A stretch of DNA of 64,000 nt from Streptomyces phaeofaciens (GCF_014648915.1 NZ_BMSA01000035.1:1-64000), one strand, 5' to 3'; numbered from the stretch's first letter, positions 43,583 through 53,287 are shown. The notes: generated from the sequence alone by a model not told the origin. Program-made: numbers and translations.

Positions 43583-43957
43583 ATGCCCGTCATCCACGCG
43601 TCCGACGCCGTGACCCACGAGATTCACGGCGCCCGCTTCGTCTCGTACGCCACTCCCCGCACCGGAAGCAAGGAGCTGTGCGCCTGGCGGGGCGAGATCC
43701 CCGCCGGGACGAAGGCCCCCGCCCACACCGTCGACCGGGAGGAGATCTTCCACCTGCTCATTGGCGAACTGCTCGTCACGCTCGACGGCCGCACCGACCG
43801 CGTCACCGCGGGCGACACCCTGATCATCAACCCCGGTGCCACACTGACCGTCGAGAACCCCACCGACCACACCGCGATCTCCTGGGTCACCACGTCCATC
43901 GGCCTGCGCGCCACCCTCGCCGACGGCACCGAGATCACCCCGCCGTGGGCGAACTGA
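43583..43957 (+). CDS. Cupin-domain protein
   Basis: Single-domain cupin of 124 residues. Motif 1 (APAHTVDREEIFHLLIGELLVTLDG) keeps a His and Glu set that could bind metal, and motif 2 is GDTLIINPGATLTVENPTDH. It may be a small oxygenase, isomerase or binding protein; no reaction can be named. ATG 43583 follows CCGGAGG. It is the only plausible target gene of the divergent MarR protein, so a ligand-induced detoxification role is possible. Confidence 0.85.
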   Translation: MPVIHASDAVTHEIHGARFVSYATPRTGSKELCAWRGEIPAGTKAPAHTVDREEIFHLLIGELLVTLDGRTDRVTAGDTLIINPGATLTVENPTDHTAISWVTTSIGLRATLADGTEITPPWAN

Positions 43958-43976
43958 CGCCTTCGGGCGCGCCGCC

Positions 43977-44945
43977 TCACGCCGCCAGCGCCCCCGGTTT
44001 CACCGCCCCCGGCCCGAACTTCGCGCGAATGCGGTCGGCGACCTGTTCGACACGGCGGATCTTTTCGTCGACGGGATCGAAGGTGAGCTGGTAGGAGGCC
44101 TGCTCGGCGGGGCCGAGGGACTCGGCGCGCAGGACGATCGCCCGGACCCGGGCGCGCTGGAGGCCCAGGGCCTCGTACATGCCGTACGCCGTCCCGGTCA
44201 GGGCCGCCGAGTGCGCGGTCGGCTCCTTGAGCGTGCGGCTGCGGGTGGTGGAGGAGCGGTCCGCGTAGCGCACGGTGAGGGTCAGGACGCGGCAGACCTT
44301 CTCCAGGGAGCGCAGCCGGGTGCCCAGTTCCTCGGCGGCCGAGAGAAGGGCCCGGCGGTGCCGGCCGGGGTCCAGCTCGTCGCGGTCGAAGGGACGTTCG
44401 GCGGCCAGGGAGCGGGAGACGGCGTTCGGGACGACGCGGCCCCGGTCGATCCCGTTCGCCTTCTCGTGCAGCTCCCGGCCCGTGCGGGCGCCGACCAGCC
44501 GCTGGAGCGTGGACAGGGGCGCGGCGGCGACCCGGCCGAGGGTGTCGAGGCCGTACTCGCACAGCGTGCGGGCGGTGGCCGTGCCGACGCCCGGCAGCGC
44601 GCCGACCGGCTTCCCGGCGAGGAACTCCCGCTCCCCGGCCTCGGGGACCGCGCAGGTCAGCCCCGGCCGGGCGTCCCGCAGGGCCAGGCGGGCCAGCATC
44701 GGGCCCGGTCCGGCGCCGATCACGCAGTCCACGCCGTACCGCGCGAGCGCCCGGACCCGGATCACCGACGCCAGTTCCACCGCGTCGCGCCCGAAGTACC
44801 GTTCGGCGCCCCGCAGATCGGCCAGCGCCCCGTCCGGCGGCAGCGCCTCGACGACCGGGGTGAACTCCTCGAGCAGTCCGAGCAGTTCCGGCAGGAGGGC
44901 CTCACGGGTCGAAGGCAGCTGGAAACGTACACAGACGATGGTCAT
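43977..44945 (-). CDS. imuB: ImuB-like Y-family polymerase homologue
   Basis: Protein of 322 residues with the Y-polymerase little-finger and helix-hairpin-helix parts intact (GALPGVGTATARTLCEYGLDTLGRVAA, then RSLAAERPFDRDEL). The N-terminal catalytic motif DMDAFF is replaced by IVCVRFQLP and the SxDE motif is absent, so it should not polymerise, as in mycobacterial ImuB. ImuB proteins usually carry a C-terminal clamp-binding motif; none is evident here. The ATG overlaps the dnaE2 stop (ATGA). It probably bridges DnaE2 to the replication machinery during damage-induced mutagenesis. Confidence 0.85.
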   Translation of the reverse strand: MTIVCVRFQLPSTREALLPELLGLLEEFTPVVEALPPDGALADLRGAERYFGRDAVELASVIRVRALARYGVDCVIGAGPGPMLARLALRDARPGLTCAVPEAGEREFLAGKPVGALPGVGTATARTLCEYGLDTLGRVAAAPLSTLQRLVGARTGRELHEKANGIDRGRVVPNAVSRSLAAERPFDRDELDPGRHRRALLSAAEELGTRLRSLEKVCRVLTLTVRYADRSSTTRSRTLKEPTAHSAALTGTAYGMYEALGLQRARVRAIVLRAESLGPAEQASYQLTFDPVDEKIRRVEQVADRIRAKFGPGAVKPGALAA

Positions 44946-47900
44946 CCCGCACTCCCCGGGCTCTGGTGCCACAACTTCCTTACCTTCGCGGGGTCTTCGC
45001 CCGCAGGGCGCAGATCGGCCCATGGATGCAGTTCGTATCCGGTGGGCAGTTGGATGCGCCGACCGCCCGTCGGATCGCCGTTCTTCCCGACCGCACCCTC
45101 CGCCTCCTCCGTCCCCTTCGCTTCTCTCACCACCGGCTCCGGCTCCGGCTGCACCAGCCGCGCCGCCACCTCGTCCAGCCCGCCCCGGGCGCGCAGTTCG
45201 ACGAGTTCGGCGAGGTTCCAGGCGGCGGCGCCCACCACGCTGAGGCTGCGCGGACCGCGCCGCTGCACCACCCCGCGCACCAGGAGGAGCCAGGAATGGA
45301 AGACGGTGTGGGCGCAGGCGTCGTGGGAGTCGTCGAAGAAGGCGAGGTCGACCAGGCCGGTGCCGTCGTCGAGGGTGGTGAAGATGACCCGCTTGCCGGA
45401 CCGGACCGGCGGTGTCTGGGTGGCCGCCTTGGCGCCCGCGACCAGTACGGTCTCCCCGTGCCGCGCCTCCCGCAGCCGGCGTGCCGACACCACGCCCAGC
45501 TCGCGCAGGAACTCCCGGTGGTCGTCCATCAGATGGCGCGAGGCGTCCATGGACAACACGCCCAGTTCGGCGCTGAGCCGCTCCGCCGAGGTGAGGTCGG
45601 ACAGCCCGGCCGGGGCGGTCCTCCGCCCGCCCGCCAGGGGCAGTTGACCGCCTCCCGCGCCCCGCGCGCCCCGGTGCAGCTCGGCCAGGTGCAGCTGGAG
45701 ATCACGCCGGTTGGCCCCGAAGGCGTCCAGCGCGCCCACCTGGGCCAGCCGCCCGGCGAGCGGACGGCTCGGCCGCGCCCGCTCCCAGAAGTCCAGCAGC
45801 GAGGCGTACGGCTGCCCGTCCGCGACCCGCGCCGCCTCGGTCTCGCTGATGCCGTGCACATCGGAGAGGGCCAGCCGCAGCCCCCACACCACCGGTGATT
45901 CAGACACCAGTTCGATACGATGGGCGACCCCCGACCGGTTCACGTCCAACGGCAGGACCGGCACCCCGCGCCGCCGCGCGTCCGCCAGCAGCAGCCGCTT
46001 CGGATACATCCCGGGGTCATGGGTGAGCAGCCCGGCATAGAAGGCGGCCGGGTGGTGCGCCTTCAGCCACGCCGACTGGTAGGTCGGCACGGCGAAGGCG
46101 ACCGCGTGCGCCTTGCAGAAGCCGTACGAGCCGAAGGCCTCGATGATCTCCCAGGTCCGCCGAATCGTTTCCGCGTCATATCCGCGCTCCGCCGCGTGCT
46201 GGGCGAACCACACCTTGATCCGCCCCTGCGACTCCGGGTCGGACAGCCCGCGCCGCACCCGGTCCGCCTCACCGCGCCCGCAGCCGGTCATGATCGCCAC
46301 GATGTCGATGATCTGCTCGTGGAAGACGACGACCCCGTACGTCCCCTTCAGCGGCTCCTCCAGATCGCGGTGCGGATAGCGGACGGGCGCCCGCCCGTGC
46401 CGTGCCTCGATGAACGGCCGCACCATGTCGGCGGCGACCGGCCCGGGCCGGAAGAGCGAGATGTCGACGACCAGGTCGTGGAAGCCGGCCGGCTGGAGCC
46501 GCCCCACCAGATCCCGCTGGCCCGGCGACTCGATCTGGAAGCAGCCCAGCGTCTCGGTGGACCTGATGAGCCGGTACGTCGCCGGATCCCCGCCCTCGAC
46601 CGCGTCCAGGTCGATCCGCTCCCCGCTCGCCCGTTGCACCTCCGCGACCGCGTGCGCCATCGCCGACTGCATCCGCACGCCCAGCACGTCCAGCTTGAGC
46701 AGCCCGAGGTCCTCCACGTCCTCCTTGTCGAACTGCGCCATGGGGAACCCCTCGCCGCTGGTCGGCATGACCGGCGTACGGGAGAGCAGGGAGGCGTCGG
46801 AGAGGATCACCCCGCACGGGTGCATGGCGATCCCGCGCGGGAGGGCGTCGAGACCCTCGACCAGCTCCCACAGCTTCCCGTACTTCTCCTTCTCCCCCGC
46901 CAGCGCCTTCAGCTCGGGCAGTTCCTCCAGCGCCGCGCGGGCGTCGCGGGCCCGGATGTGCGGGAAGGACTTGGCGATGCGGTCGATGTCGGCGGGGTCC
47001 ATGGACAGCGCCGCGCCGACGTCCCGGACGGCGTGCCGGACCCGGTACGTCTCCGGCATCGCCACCGTCGCGACCCGCTCCGCCCCGAAACGGCCGATGA
47101 TCGCGCGGTAGACCTCCAGCCGGCGCGCGGACTCCACGTCGATGTCGATGTCGGGCAGCACGACCCGCTCCTTCGACAGGAAGCGCTCCATCAGCAGCCC
47201 GTGCTCGACCGGGTCGGCGTGGGCGATGCCGAGAAGATGGTTGACGAGGGAGCCCGCGCCGGAGCCGCGCGCGGCGACCCGGACACCCATGTCCCGTACG
47301 TCGTCCACCACTTGGGCGACCGTCAGGAAGTACGAGGCGAAGCCGTGGTGGGCGATGATGTCCAGCTCGTGGTGCATCCGCTCCCAGTAGCGCCGCGCCC
47401 GTGCCGACCGGTCGTATCCGCGCAGCACCATGCCCGCCGCCGCCCGCGAGGCCAGCACCCGCTGGGCGGTGCGGCGGCCCGCGCCGACGAGGTGCGCCTC
47501 GGGGAAGTGGACGGCGCCCATGCCGAGGTCGTCCTCGGGGTCGACCAGGCACGCGGCGGCCGTCGCCCGGGTCTGCTCCAGCAGACGGTGGGCGGTGTCC
47601 CGGCGGAAGCCCGCGGCCTCGACGATCCGCTCCGCCACCCCGAGCATGGTGTCCGCGTCCTTCAGCCAGGCCTCCCCGGAGTCGAGTTCCCCGGTCGGGT
47701 CGATGGGGACGAGCCGGCGGGCGGCGTCCAGGACGTCGGCGACCGGGCCCAGACCGGGGTCGGCGTAGCGGACGGCGTTGCTGAGCACCGGCCGGATCCG
47801 CTGTTCGGCGGCGAAGCCGACGGTACGGGCGGCCAGGCGCAGGGAGCCGGGTCCGGTGCCGGTGCGGCCGTGCCAGACGGCCTCCAGCCGCAGGGCGTCG

Positions 47901-48415
47901 CCGTAGACCGCGCGCCAGGGGACGAGGAGCTTCGCGGCCCGGTCCGGGCGGCCGGCGGCGAGGGCGCGGCCCACGTCGGAGGCGGGGCCGAGCAGGACGG
48001 TCAGGCCGTCGCCGCGGTTGCCGTCCCAGGGCAGCAGGGGGGCGTCCTCGGCGGCGTGGGCGGTGGTCACGATCCGGCACAGATCGGCCCAGCCCCGGGC
48101 GCCGTCCCGGGCGAGGAAGGTGACGCGGGCGGCCGACTCGTCGACGAAGGCGCCGCCGCGCACGGGGGTGCGGCGCCTCTCCTTTCGTGGCGGCTCGGGC
48201 GGGGCCGTCGCGAGGTTCACCCCGAAGAGCGGCCGGATTCCGGCTTTGGCGCAGGCCTTGGCGAAGCGGACCGTGCCGGCGAGGGTGTCGCGGTCGGTGA
48301 CGGCGAGGGCGTCCATGCCCCGCTCGGAGGCGCGCTCGGCCAGGCGCTCCGGGTGCGAGGCGCCGTACCGCAGAGAGAACCCGGAGACGGTGTGCAGATG
48401 CGTGAAGCCGGGCAT
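44942..48415 (-). CDS. dnaE2: Error-prone DNA polymerase III alpha subunit DnaE2
   Basis: C-family polymerase of 1157 residues used in translesion synthesis and damage-induced mutagenesis. The order is a PHP domain (FTHLHTVSGFSL), palm and fingers with catalytic aspartates in PDIDIDVE, LKLDVLGVRMQSA, the GSYGFCKAHAVAFA block, a helix-hairpin-helix and a C-terminal OB fold (VLVAGAKAATQTPPVRSGKRVIFTTLDD). ATG 48415 follows GGAGGTG; the GTG four codons upstream is less likely. Two LexA-type boxes lie upstream, which supports SOS control. imuB is coupled downstream; no imuA' is present. Confidence 0.95.
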   Translation of the reverse strand: MPGFTHLHTVSGFSLRYGASHPERLAERASERGMDALAVTDRDTLAGTVRFAKACAKAGIRPLFGVNLATAPPEPPRKERRRTPVRGGAFVDESAARVTFLARDGARGWADLCRIVTTAHAAEDAPLLPWDGNRGDGLTVLLGPASDVGRALAAGRPDRAAKLLVPWRAVYGDALRLEAVWHGRTGTGPGSLRLAARTVGFAAEQRIRPVLSNAVRYADPGLGPVADVLDAARRLVPIDPTGELDSGEAWLKDADTMLGVAERIVEAAGFRRDTAHRLLEQTRATAAACLVDPEDDLGMGAVHFPEAHLVGAGRRTAQRVLASRAAAGMVLRGYDRSARARRYWERMHHELDIIAHHGFASYFLTVAQVVDDVRDMGVRVAARGSGAGSLVNHLLGIAHADPVEHGLLMERFLSKERVVLPDIDIDVESARRLEVYRAIIGRFGAERVATVAMPETYRVRHAVRDVGAALSMDPADIDRIAKSFPHIRARDARAALEELPELKALAGEKEKYGKLWELVEGLDALPRGIAMHPCGVILSDASLLSRTPVMPTSGEGFPMAQFDKEDVEDLGLLKLDVLGVRMQSAMAHAVAEVQRASGERIDLDAVEGGDPATYRLIRSTETLGCFQIESPGQRDLVGRLQPAGFHDLVVDISLFRPGPVAADMVRPFIEARHGRAPVRYPHRDLEEPLKGTYGVVVFHEQIIDIVAIMTGCGRGEADRVRRGLSDPESQGRIKVWFAQHAAERGYDAETIRRTWEIIEAFGSYGFCKAHAVAFAVPTYQSAWLKAHHPAAFYAGLLTHDPGMYPKRLLLADARRRGVPVLPLDVNRSGVAHRIELVSESPVVWGLRLALSDVHGISETEAARVADGQPYASLLDFWERARPSRPLAGRLAQVGALDAFGANRRDLQLHLAELHRGARGAGGGQLPLAGGRRTAPAGLSDLTSAERLSAELGVLSMDASRHLMDDHREFLRELGVVSARRLREARHGETVLVAGAKAATQTPPVRSGKRVIFTTLDDGTGLVDLAFFDDSHDACAHTVFHSWLLLVRGVVQRRGPRSLSVVGAAAWNLAELVELRARGGLDEVAARLVQPEPEPVVREAKGTEEAEGAVGKNGDPTGGRRIQLPTGYELHPWADLRPAGEDPAKVRKLWHQSPGSAG

Positions 48416-48429
48416 CCACACCTCCACAA

Positions 48430-48445
48430 TCGAACATCAGTTCCC
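48430..48445. promoter_or_regulatory. LexA (SOS) box 1 before dnaE2
   Basis: TCGAACATCAGTTCCC matches the actinobacterial SOS box TCGAAC-N4-GTTCGA at 10 of 12 positions. It lies between the predicted start of transcription and the ribosome binding site. Confidence 0.75.
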
Positions 48446-48460
48446 AACTCTCCCACCCCC

Positions 48461-48466
48461 ACCATA
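48461..48466 (-). promoter_or_regulatory. -10 element of the dnaE2 promoter
   Basis: TATGGT on the minus strand fits TANNNT. Transcription would begin near 48454, giving a leader of about 39 bases, with LexA box 1 inside the leader and box 2 over the -35 region. Confidence 0.45.
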
Positions 48467-48476
48467 GACCAATTTC

Positions 48477-48490
48477 CGAACATCTGTACG
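48477..48490. promoter_or_regulatory. LexA (SOS) box 2 before dnaE2
   Basis: CGAACATCTGTACG matches the inner ten positions of the SOS consensus (CGAAC-N4-GTTCG) at nine. Box centres are about 46 bases apart. Confidence 0.6.
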
Positions 48491-48540
48491 ACAGCCGCTC
48501 GGGCGCTTCCCACCTGCGCAAACGTCCGCCCACACAGCCC

Positions 48541-48575
48541 GAGGTCCCGCCCCCTCACGCACGGGGCGGGACCTC
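48541..48575 (-). terminator. Terminator after the streptogrisin-type protease gene
   Basis: GAGGTCCCGCCCC and GGGGCGGGACCTC form a perfect 13-bp stem with a 9-base loop, 23 bases beyond the protease stop. Confidence 0.85.
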
Positions 48576-48597
48576 CAAGGACGTGCCGGTCAGCCGG

Positions 48598-49680
48598 TCA
48601 GCCGATCTGTGTCCCCGTCGCCGACAGCGCCTCCGTCACCGGCTGGAAGAACGTCTCCCCGCCCGAGGTGCAGTCGCCGCTGCCGCCGGAGGTCAGGCCG
48701 ACCGCGCTGCCGCCCGAGAAGAGGGAGCCGCCACTGTCGCCGGGCTCGGCGCAGACGTCGGTCTGGATCAGACCCTCGACGACGTCGCCGTTGCCGTAGT
48801 TCACCGTGGCGTCCAGACCGGTGACCGTGCCGGAGTGGACCTGGGTGGTCGAGCCGCTGCGGGTGACCTTCATGCCCACGGTGGCCTCGGCGGCGCCGGT
48901 GATGGCCTGCGCGGAGCCGTTGTAGAGGTTCACCTCGCTCGGGTGGGCGACATCGGCGGTGTACTTGACCAGGCCGTAGTCGTCGCCGGGGAAGCTGGAG
49001 GTCTCGTTGGTGCCGATCTCGGCGCCGGAGGAGTCCGACCAGGTGGAGATGGCGTCGGTGCAGTGGCCCGCGGTCAGGAAGTACGGCTCGCCGCCCTTGA
49101 CCACGTTGAAGCCGAGCGAACAGCGGCCGGTGCCGCCGGTGATGGCGTCGCCGCCGGCCACGAAGGGCTTGAACTCCCCCTTGGTGCGCCGGAGCTCGGC
49201 CACCTGGCCGAGCCCGTCGACGACCTTGGTGAGCTTGCTCCACTCGGCGTCCGAGACGGTGCGGTCTGCGGTGACGACGACCTTGTTGCTGCGCGGGTCG
49301 GTCACCCAGGCGGTGCCGGGGACGGCCGCGTCGTCCGCGAGGGTCGTCCGGGCGCCCGTCAGCTCGGCGAGGGAGTTCTCGACGACTCTGGCCCGGGCGC
49401 CGGCCGCCTCGACGGCCCGGACGGCGCTCTCGTCGAGCACGTTCACGACGAGGCTGCGGCTCTTGGCGTCGTAGTACGTGCCCGCCGCGTCGGCGCCGAG
49501 GTCCTCGCCGAGGGTCGAGGCGAGCTTTCCGGCCGCGAGGGCCGAGAGGGTGGTGGGCTCGGAAGCCTTTGCGGGCTCACTGGCGTTCGCAGTCTGGAAG
49601 GTCACGCCCGCCGCGACGAGCGCGGCGACACCCGCGCCCACCATGACGGCCCGCCGCCGGGATATGCGTCGATGCTTCAA
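48598..49680 (-). CDS. Secreted chymotrypsin-like protease, streptogrisin type (S1)
   Basis: Protease precursor of 360 residues. A twin-Arg-containing basic start (RRISRRRA) precedes a hydrophobic signal, an alpha-lytic-type propeptide of about 120 residues and the mature domain, which begins near [19 protein letters not shown]. The triad is His in TAGHCTD, Asp in GDDYGLVKY and Ser in EPGDSGGS. The start is TTG 49680, with AGGAGGACA seven bases upstream; no ATG fits. The long propeptide recalls streptogrisin D or A rather than B. The 49681-49946 gap upstream shows no gene. Confidence 0.92.
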   Translation of the reverse strand: MKHRRISRRRAVMVGAGVAALVAAGVTFQTANASEPAKASEPTTLSALAAGKLASTLGEDLGADAAGTYYDAKSRSLVVNVLDESAVRAVEAAGARARVVENSLAELTGARTTLADDAAVPGTAWVTDPRSNKVVVTADRTVSDAEWSKLTKVVDGLGQVAELRRTKGEFKPFVAGGDAITGGTGRCSLGFNVVKGGEPYFLTAGHCTDAISTWSDSSGAEIGTNETSSFPGDDYGLVKYTADVAHPSEVNLYNGSAQAITGAAEATVGMKVTRSGSTTQVHSGTVTGLDATVNYGNGDVVEGLIQTDVCAEPGDSGGSLFSGGSAVGLTSGGSGDCTSGGETFFQPVTEALSATGTQIG

Positions 49681-49946
49681 CTCTTGTCCTCCTGTGGGGG
49701 GTCGACCCGGGCGGCTATGGGGACCGAACGGGCCGGAAGGCTGGTTGACGGGCAGCCACTCTTCCGAAACCCACAGGGAGCGCACAAGGTCGACTTCAGG
49801 ACGCGCACAGGGTGAGCACCGCGCGCCCTTCGCGCCTTCACCACCCCTGCCACTACGGGGAAGTGACGGAAGGAATCACAGGAGCTTCACGGGACGTTCG
49901 CACTGCAAACGTTACGCGTGAGTAACCGCACACAGGACGGTGAGGT

Positions 49947-50750
49947 CTAGTCCTGGCTCGATCTGGTCTCCGGCGCGGGCGCCGCGGGCGGCTGCTGCGC
50001 CCTCTCCAGGAACCTCAGCAGCTCCACCGGGAACGGCAGCACCAGCGTGGAGTTCTTCTCGGCGGCGACCGCCACCACCGTCTGGAGCAGCCGCAGCTGG
50101 AGCGCGGCGGGCTGCTCGGACATCTCCTTCGCCGCCTCGGCGAGCTTCTTCGACGCCTGGAGCTCGGCGTCCGCGTTGATGACCCGGGCCCGGCGCTCCC
50201 GGTCGGCCTCGGCCTGCCGGGCCATGGACCGCTTCATCGTCTCGGGCAGGGAGACGTCCTTGATCTCGACCCGGTCGATGGTGACGCCCCACTCCACGGC
50301 CGGACTGTCGATCATCAACTCCAGCCCCTGGTTCAGCTTTTCGCGGTTGGAGAGCAGATCGTCCAGCTCGCTCTTGCCGATGATCGAGCGCAGCGAGGTC
50401 TGGGCCATCTGCGAGACCGCGAACCGGTAGTCCTCCACCCGCACGACCGCGTCGGCCGGTGAGGTCACCCGGAAGTAGACGACGGCGTCCACCCGGACCG
50501 TGACGTTGTCCCGGGTGATGCCCTCCTGCCCCGGCACCGGCATGGTGACGATCTGCAGGTTCACCTTCCGGAGCCGGTCGACGCCCGGAACGATCAGGGT
50601 GAGCCCCGGACCGCGCACCTCGGGCCGCAGCCGGCCGAGCCGGAAGACCACGCCCCGCTCGTACTGTTTGACGACCCGCGCCGCCGCCGCCACGTACACC
50701 ACCCCGGCACACGCGAGCGCCGCTCCCGCCGCCACCAGCTCCTCGACCAT
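49947..50750 (-). CDS. SPFH-domain stomatin/prohibitin-like membrane protein
   Basis: Protein of 267 residues: one N-terminal membrane segment (VEELVAAGAALACAGVVYVAA) then a band 7/SPFH domain (YERGVVFRLGRLRPEVRGPGLTLIVPGVDRLRKVNLQ and DNVTVRVDAVVYFRVTSP), ending in a coiled, Ala/Glu-rich helix. Such proteins form oligomers in membrane microdomains and often modulate proteases. The usual partner, a NfeD-like protein or membrane protease, is not adjacent; secreted proteases flank it instead. ATG 50750 starts at the membrane segment. Confidence 0.9.
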   Translation of the reverse strand: MVEELVAAGAALACAGVVYVAAAARVVKQYERGVVFRLGRLRPEVRGPGLTLIVPGVDRLRKVNLQIVTMPVPGQEGITRDNVTVRVDAVVYFRVTSPADAVVRVEDYRFAVSQMAQTSLRSIIGKSELDDLLSNREKLNQGLELMIDSPAVEWGVTIDRVEIKDVSLPETMKRSMARQAEADRERRARVINADAELQASKKLAEAAKEMSEQPAALQLRLLQTVVAVAAEKNSTLVLPFPVELLRFLERAQQPPAAPAPETRSSQD

Positions 50751-50817
50751 GCCGGCCCCCCAGGGGTCCGAAGGACTGCCCGTGCCTCGACGGTAACCCC
50801 GCCCTCCGGACAAGGGC

Positions 50818-50851
50818 GAGCCCCCGCGCACCGGTTGGTGCACGGGGGCTC
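50818..50851 (-). terminator. Terminator after the streptogrisin B-like gene
   Basis: GAGCCCCCGCGCACC and GGTGCACGGGGGCTC form a 15-bp stem with one mismatch and a 4-base loop, 55 bases past the stop codon. Confidence 0.75.
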
Positions 50852-50905
50852 ACCTCCGCGGCCGGCCGCGGGGTGGATCGTGGGGGGTGGCGGTGGATCG
50901 GTGGG

Positions 50906-51808
50906 TCAGAAGACGCTGACGCCGTAGCGGCTCAGGGCCTCGGTCACGGGCTGGAAGAAGGTCGTACCGCCCGAGGTGCAGTTGCCGCTGCCGCCGGAGG
51001 TCAGACCGAGCGCGACACCACCGGAGGTGTAGAGGGCGCCACCGGAGTCGCCGCCCTCGGCGCAGACGTTGGTCTGGATCATCTGGTAGACCACATCGCC
51101 GCCGCCGTAGTTGACCGTGGCGTTCAGGGCCGTCACCCGGCCGGTGTGGATACCGGTCGTGGAGCCGTCCCGGATGACCGACTGGCCGACGGTGGCGTTG
51201 CCGGCACTGGTGATGTCGGTGTTGCCCGCGGTGCCCGCCTTGGCGACCGAGGTGTTGGTGTAGCGGACCAGCGCGTAGTCGTTGGTCGGGAAGCTGTAGC
51301 CGCTGTTCGTGCCCAGCACGGTGGTCTGACCGGAGTTGGAGTACCAGGTCGAGGCGACCTCGCCGCAGTGCCCGGCGGTCAGGAAGTAGTAGGTGCTTCC
51401 GCTGACCACGTTGAAGCCGAGCGAACAGCGGTAGCCGCCGCCGTAGATGGCGTCGCCGCCGCCGATCAGCTTGTTGAACTTGCCCGGGGTGTGCTTGATC
51501 GTGAGCGCGTCGGCGTTGCCGCCGGCCTGCTCCTTGATCTGTGCGATCTCGGCGTCGGAGACCGTGCTGTCGACGGTCACCAGCAGCCGGTTGGTCTTGG
51601 CGTCGACGGCCCAGGCGGTACCCGGGATGTCGGCCTCGAGCACCGCGCTGCCGGCGCTCTTGAGCTGGGCGGCACTGAACGTGGGGGTGTCCGCCGCGTT
51701 CGCGTGGGGGATGGCGACGGCGGCCGCGGCCACGAGTCCGGTGGTGACGGCGATCAGCCGGCTCCGTCTCGTGATACCGCTCGTGGGGGTGGTGCGCTTG
51801 ATCCTCAC
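50906..51808 (-). CDS. Streptogrisin B-like secreted serine protease
   Basis: Precursor of 300 residues, close in length and sequence to streptogrisin B (SGPB) from memory. The signal peptide ends ANA-ADTPTF, the propeptide spans about 40-115 and the mature enzyme begins near [18 protein letters not shown]. The triad is His in TAGHCGE, Asp in NDYALVRY and Ser in [22 protein letters not shown] is the typical C-terminus. GTG 51808 follows GGGAGGGAACGACAA. It digests protein outside the cell after self-cleavage of the propeptide. Confidence 0.95.
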   Translation of the reverse strand: MRIKRTTPTSGITRRSRLIAVTTGLVAAAAVAIPHANAADTPTFSAAQLKSAGSAVLEADIPGTAWAVDAKTNRLLVTVDSTVSDAEIAQIKEQAGGNADALTIKHTPGKFNKLIGGGDAIYGGGYRCSLGFNVVSGSTYYFLTAGHCGEVASTWYSNSGQTTVLGTNSGYSFPTNDYALVRYTNTSVAKAGTAGNTDITSAGNATVGQSVIRDGSTTGIHTGRVTALNATVNYGGGDVVYQMIQTNVCAEGGDSGGALYTSGGVALGLTSGGSGNCTSGGTTFFQPVTEALSRYGVSVF

Positions 51809-52491
51809 TTGTCGTTCCCTCCCAGGGGACGTCGGGGGCCCGCGTGGGGTCGGGGCCCGTGAGGCGCAGCCAGGACCGCCGTTCGCCCGGATTCCGGACA
51901 CGCCGTGACCCTGACAAGCGCTGTGGGGGAGTATTCGGCCGAACGGCCGGTAGGCGCAAGGGCGCCTTTCGGCCGCCGACCTGTGGGCGAACCAAGGGAG
52001 TTGTGCGCCTCCCGCGCGTTGTCGGAGCGGGTGGGCGCGGGTGAGCGCTGATCGGCGCGGGTCGGCGCGGGGTGCGCTCCCCCGCCCCGATCGCGACGGG
52101 CCGGGCGTCGCCCGGCGGCGGGGACGGGCGGACGAAGGCCGCCGGCGAAGGCGCACGGCGGCGGCACGGCCCGGTGGACGTCGACGGTGGCGCGCCCGTC
52201 CGCGTCGGGTGCGCCGGGGTGCGGGAACCGGAACCGGCGGCCGCTCACCCCGCCGGTGGCGGCGGCGAGCACCGCCCGCCGAGCGCCACCCGGGCGGCGC
52301 TCACCGGTCCGGTGCCGGCGCCGGACCGGGTCCCGCCGCCGAACGGCTTTCCGTCCACGGTGGCCCGTCACCCTCGGCCGCCGTGAGCGTCACTGCCTCC
52401 TCTGTGGCCACCCAGGCCCCGGGGATGTCCGGAAGTCGCCCGTCCGGAAAGCCCTCGACGCGGAGGTCATCTCGCAGAACCCCTTCCCGGC
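51809..52491. other. Gene-poor 680-base gap
   Basis: No convincing gene lies here. Open frames exist on both strands but translate to Arg/Pro/Gly-rich low-complexity sequence with no domain or good ribosome binding site. The first 100 bases must carry the promoter of the streptogrisin B-like gene. A degraded gene is possible. Confidence 0.6.
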
Positions 52492-53253
52492 TCAGAGGAC
52501 CTTGGACAGGAACGCCTTGGTGCGCTCCTCGCGCGGCCGGTCCAGGACATCGCCGGGCGGCCCCTGTTCGACGATCCGCCCGTCGTCCATGAACACCACG
52601 GTGTCGGCGACCTCGCGGGCGAACCCGATCTCGTGCGTGACGACGATCATCGTGGTGCCCTGTCCGGCCAGGTCCCTCATGACGTCGAGGACCTCACCGA
52701 CCAGTTCGGGGTCGAGCGCGGAGGTCGGCTCGTCGAAGAGCAGCAGCCTCGGCTCCAGCGCGAGCGCCCGCGCGATGGCCACCCGCTGCTGCTGTCCGCC
52801 GGACAGCTGCCGCGGATAGGCGTCGGCCTTCTCGGCGAGACCCACCCGCTCCAGCAGCCGGCGCGCCGCCTCGACCGCCTGCCCGCGGGGCCGCTTCAGC
52901 GCGGACACCGGTGCCTCGACGACGTTGTCGAGGACGGTGAGGTGCGGGAACAGATGGAAGTTCTGGAAGACGAACCCGATCCGGGTGCGCTGCCGCAGCA
53001 CCTCGCGCTCGGGCAGTTCGTACAGTCTGTCCCCCGATCGCCGGTAGCCGATCAGTTCGCCGTCGACGCTGATCGCGCCCCGGTCCACCTTCTCCAGGTG
53101 GTTGACGGTGCGCAGCAGCGTCGACTTGCCGGAGCCGGACGGCCCGAGGACGACGGTGACCTCTCCTGCGCGCACCGACAGATCGATGCCCTTGAGCACC
53201 TCCAGCGAGCCGAAGCTCTTGTGCACGGACCTGATGTCGACCATGACGCTCAT
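52492..53253 (-). CDS. Polar amino acid ABC importer ATP-binding protein (GlnQ-like)
   Basis: ABC ATPase of 253 residues. Walker A is GPSGSGKST, the Q-loop is [18 protein letters not shown], the signature [16 protein letters not shown] and Walker [14 protein letters not shown] are complete, and the C-terminal [13 protein letters not shown] is typical of amino acid importers. ATG 53253 has GGAAGGAA about ten bases upstream; a second ATG three codons on is possible. It is the last gene of an operon with an FAD enzyme and a permease, and energises uptake of the ligand bound by the divergent lipoprotein. Confidence 0.92.
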   Translation of the reverse strand: MSVMVDIRSVHKSFGSLEVLKGIDLSVRAGEVTVVLGPSGSGKSTLLRTVNHLEKVDRGAISVDGELIGYRRSGDRLYELPEREVLRQRTRIGFVFQNFHLFPHLTVLDNVVEAPVSALKRPRGQAVEAARRLLERVGLAEKADAYPRQLSGGQQQRVAIARALALEPRLLLFDEPTSALDPELVGEVLDVMRDLAGQGTTMIVVTHEIGFAREVADTVVFMDDGRIVEQGPPGDVLDRPREERTKAFLSKVL

Positions 53254-53287
53254 CGCGTGGATTCCTTCCGCTGGCAAGGGAGTCGGG

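Noticed and set aside
45920-48799. Open frame of 959 codons on the plus strand opposite dnaE2
   Set aside because: It is the shadow of dnaE2 on the other strand; its translation is Gly/Arg/Asp-rich and has no domain.
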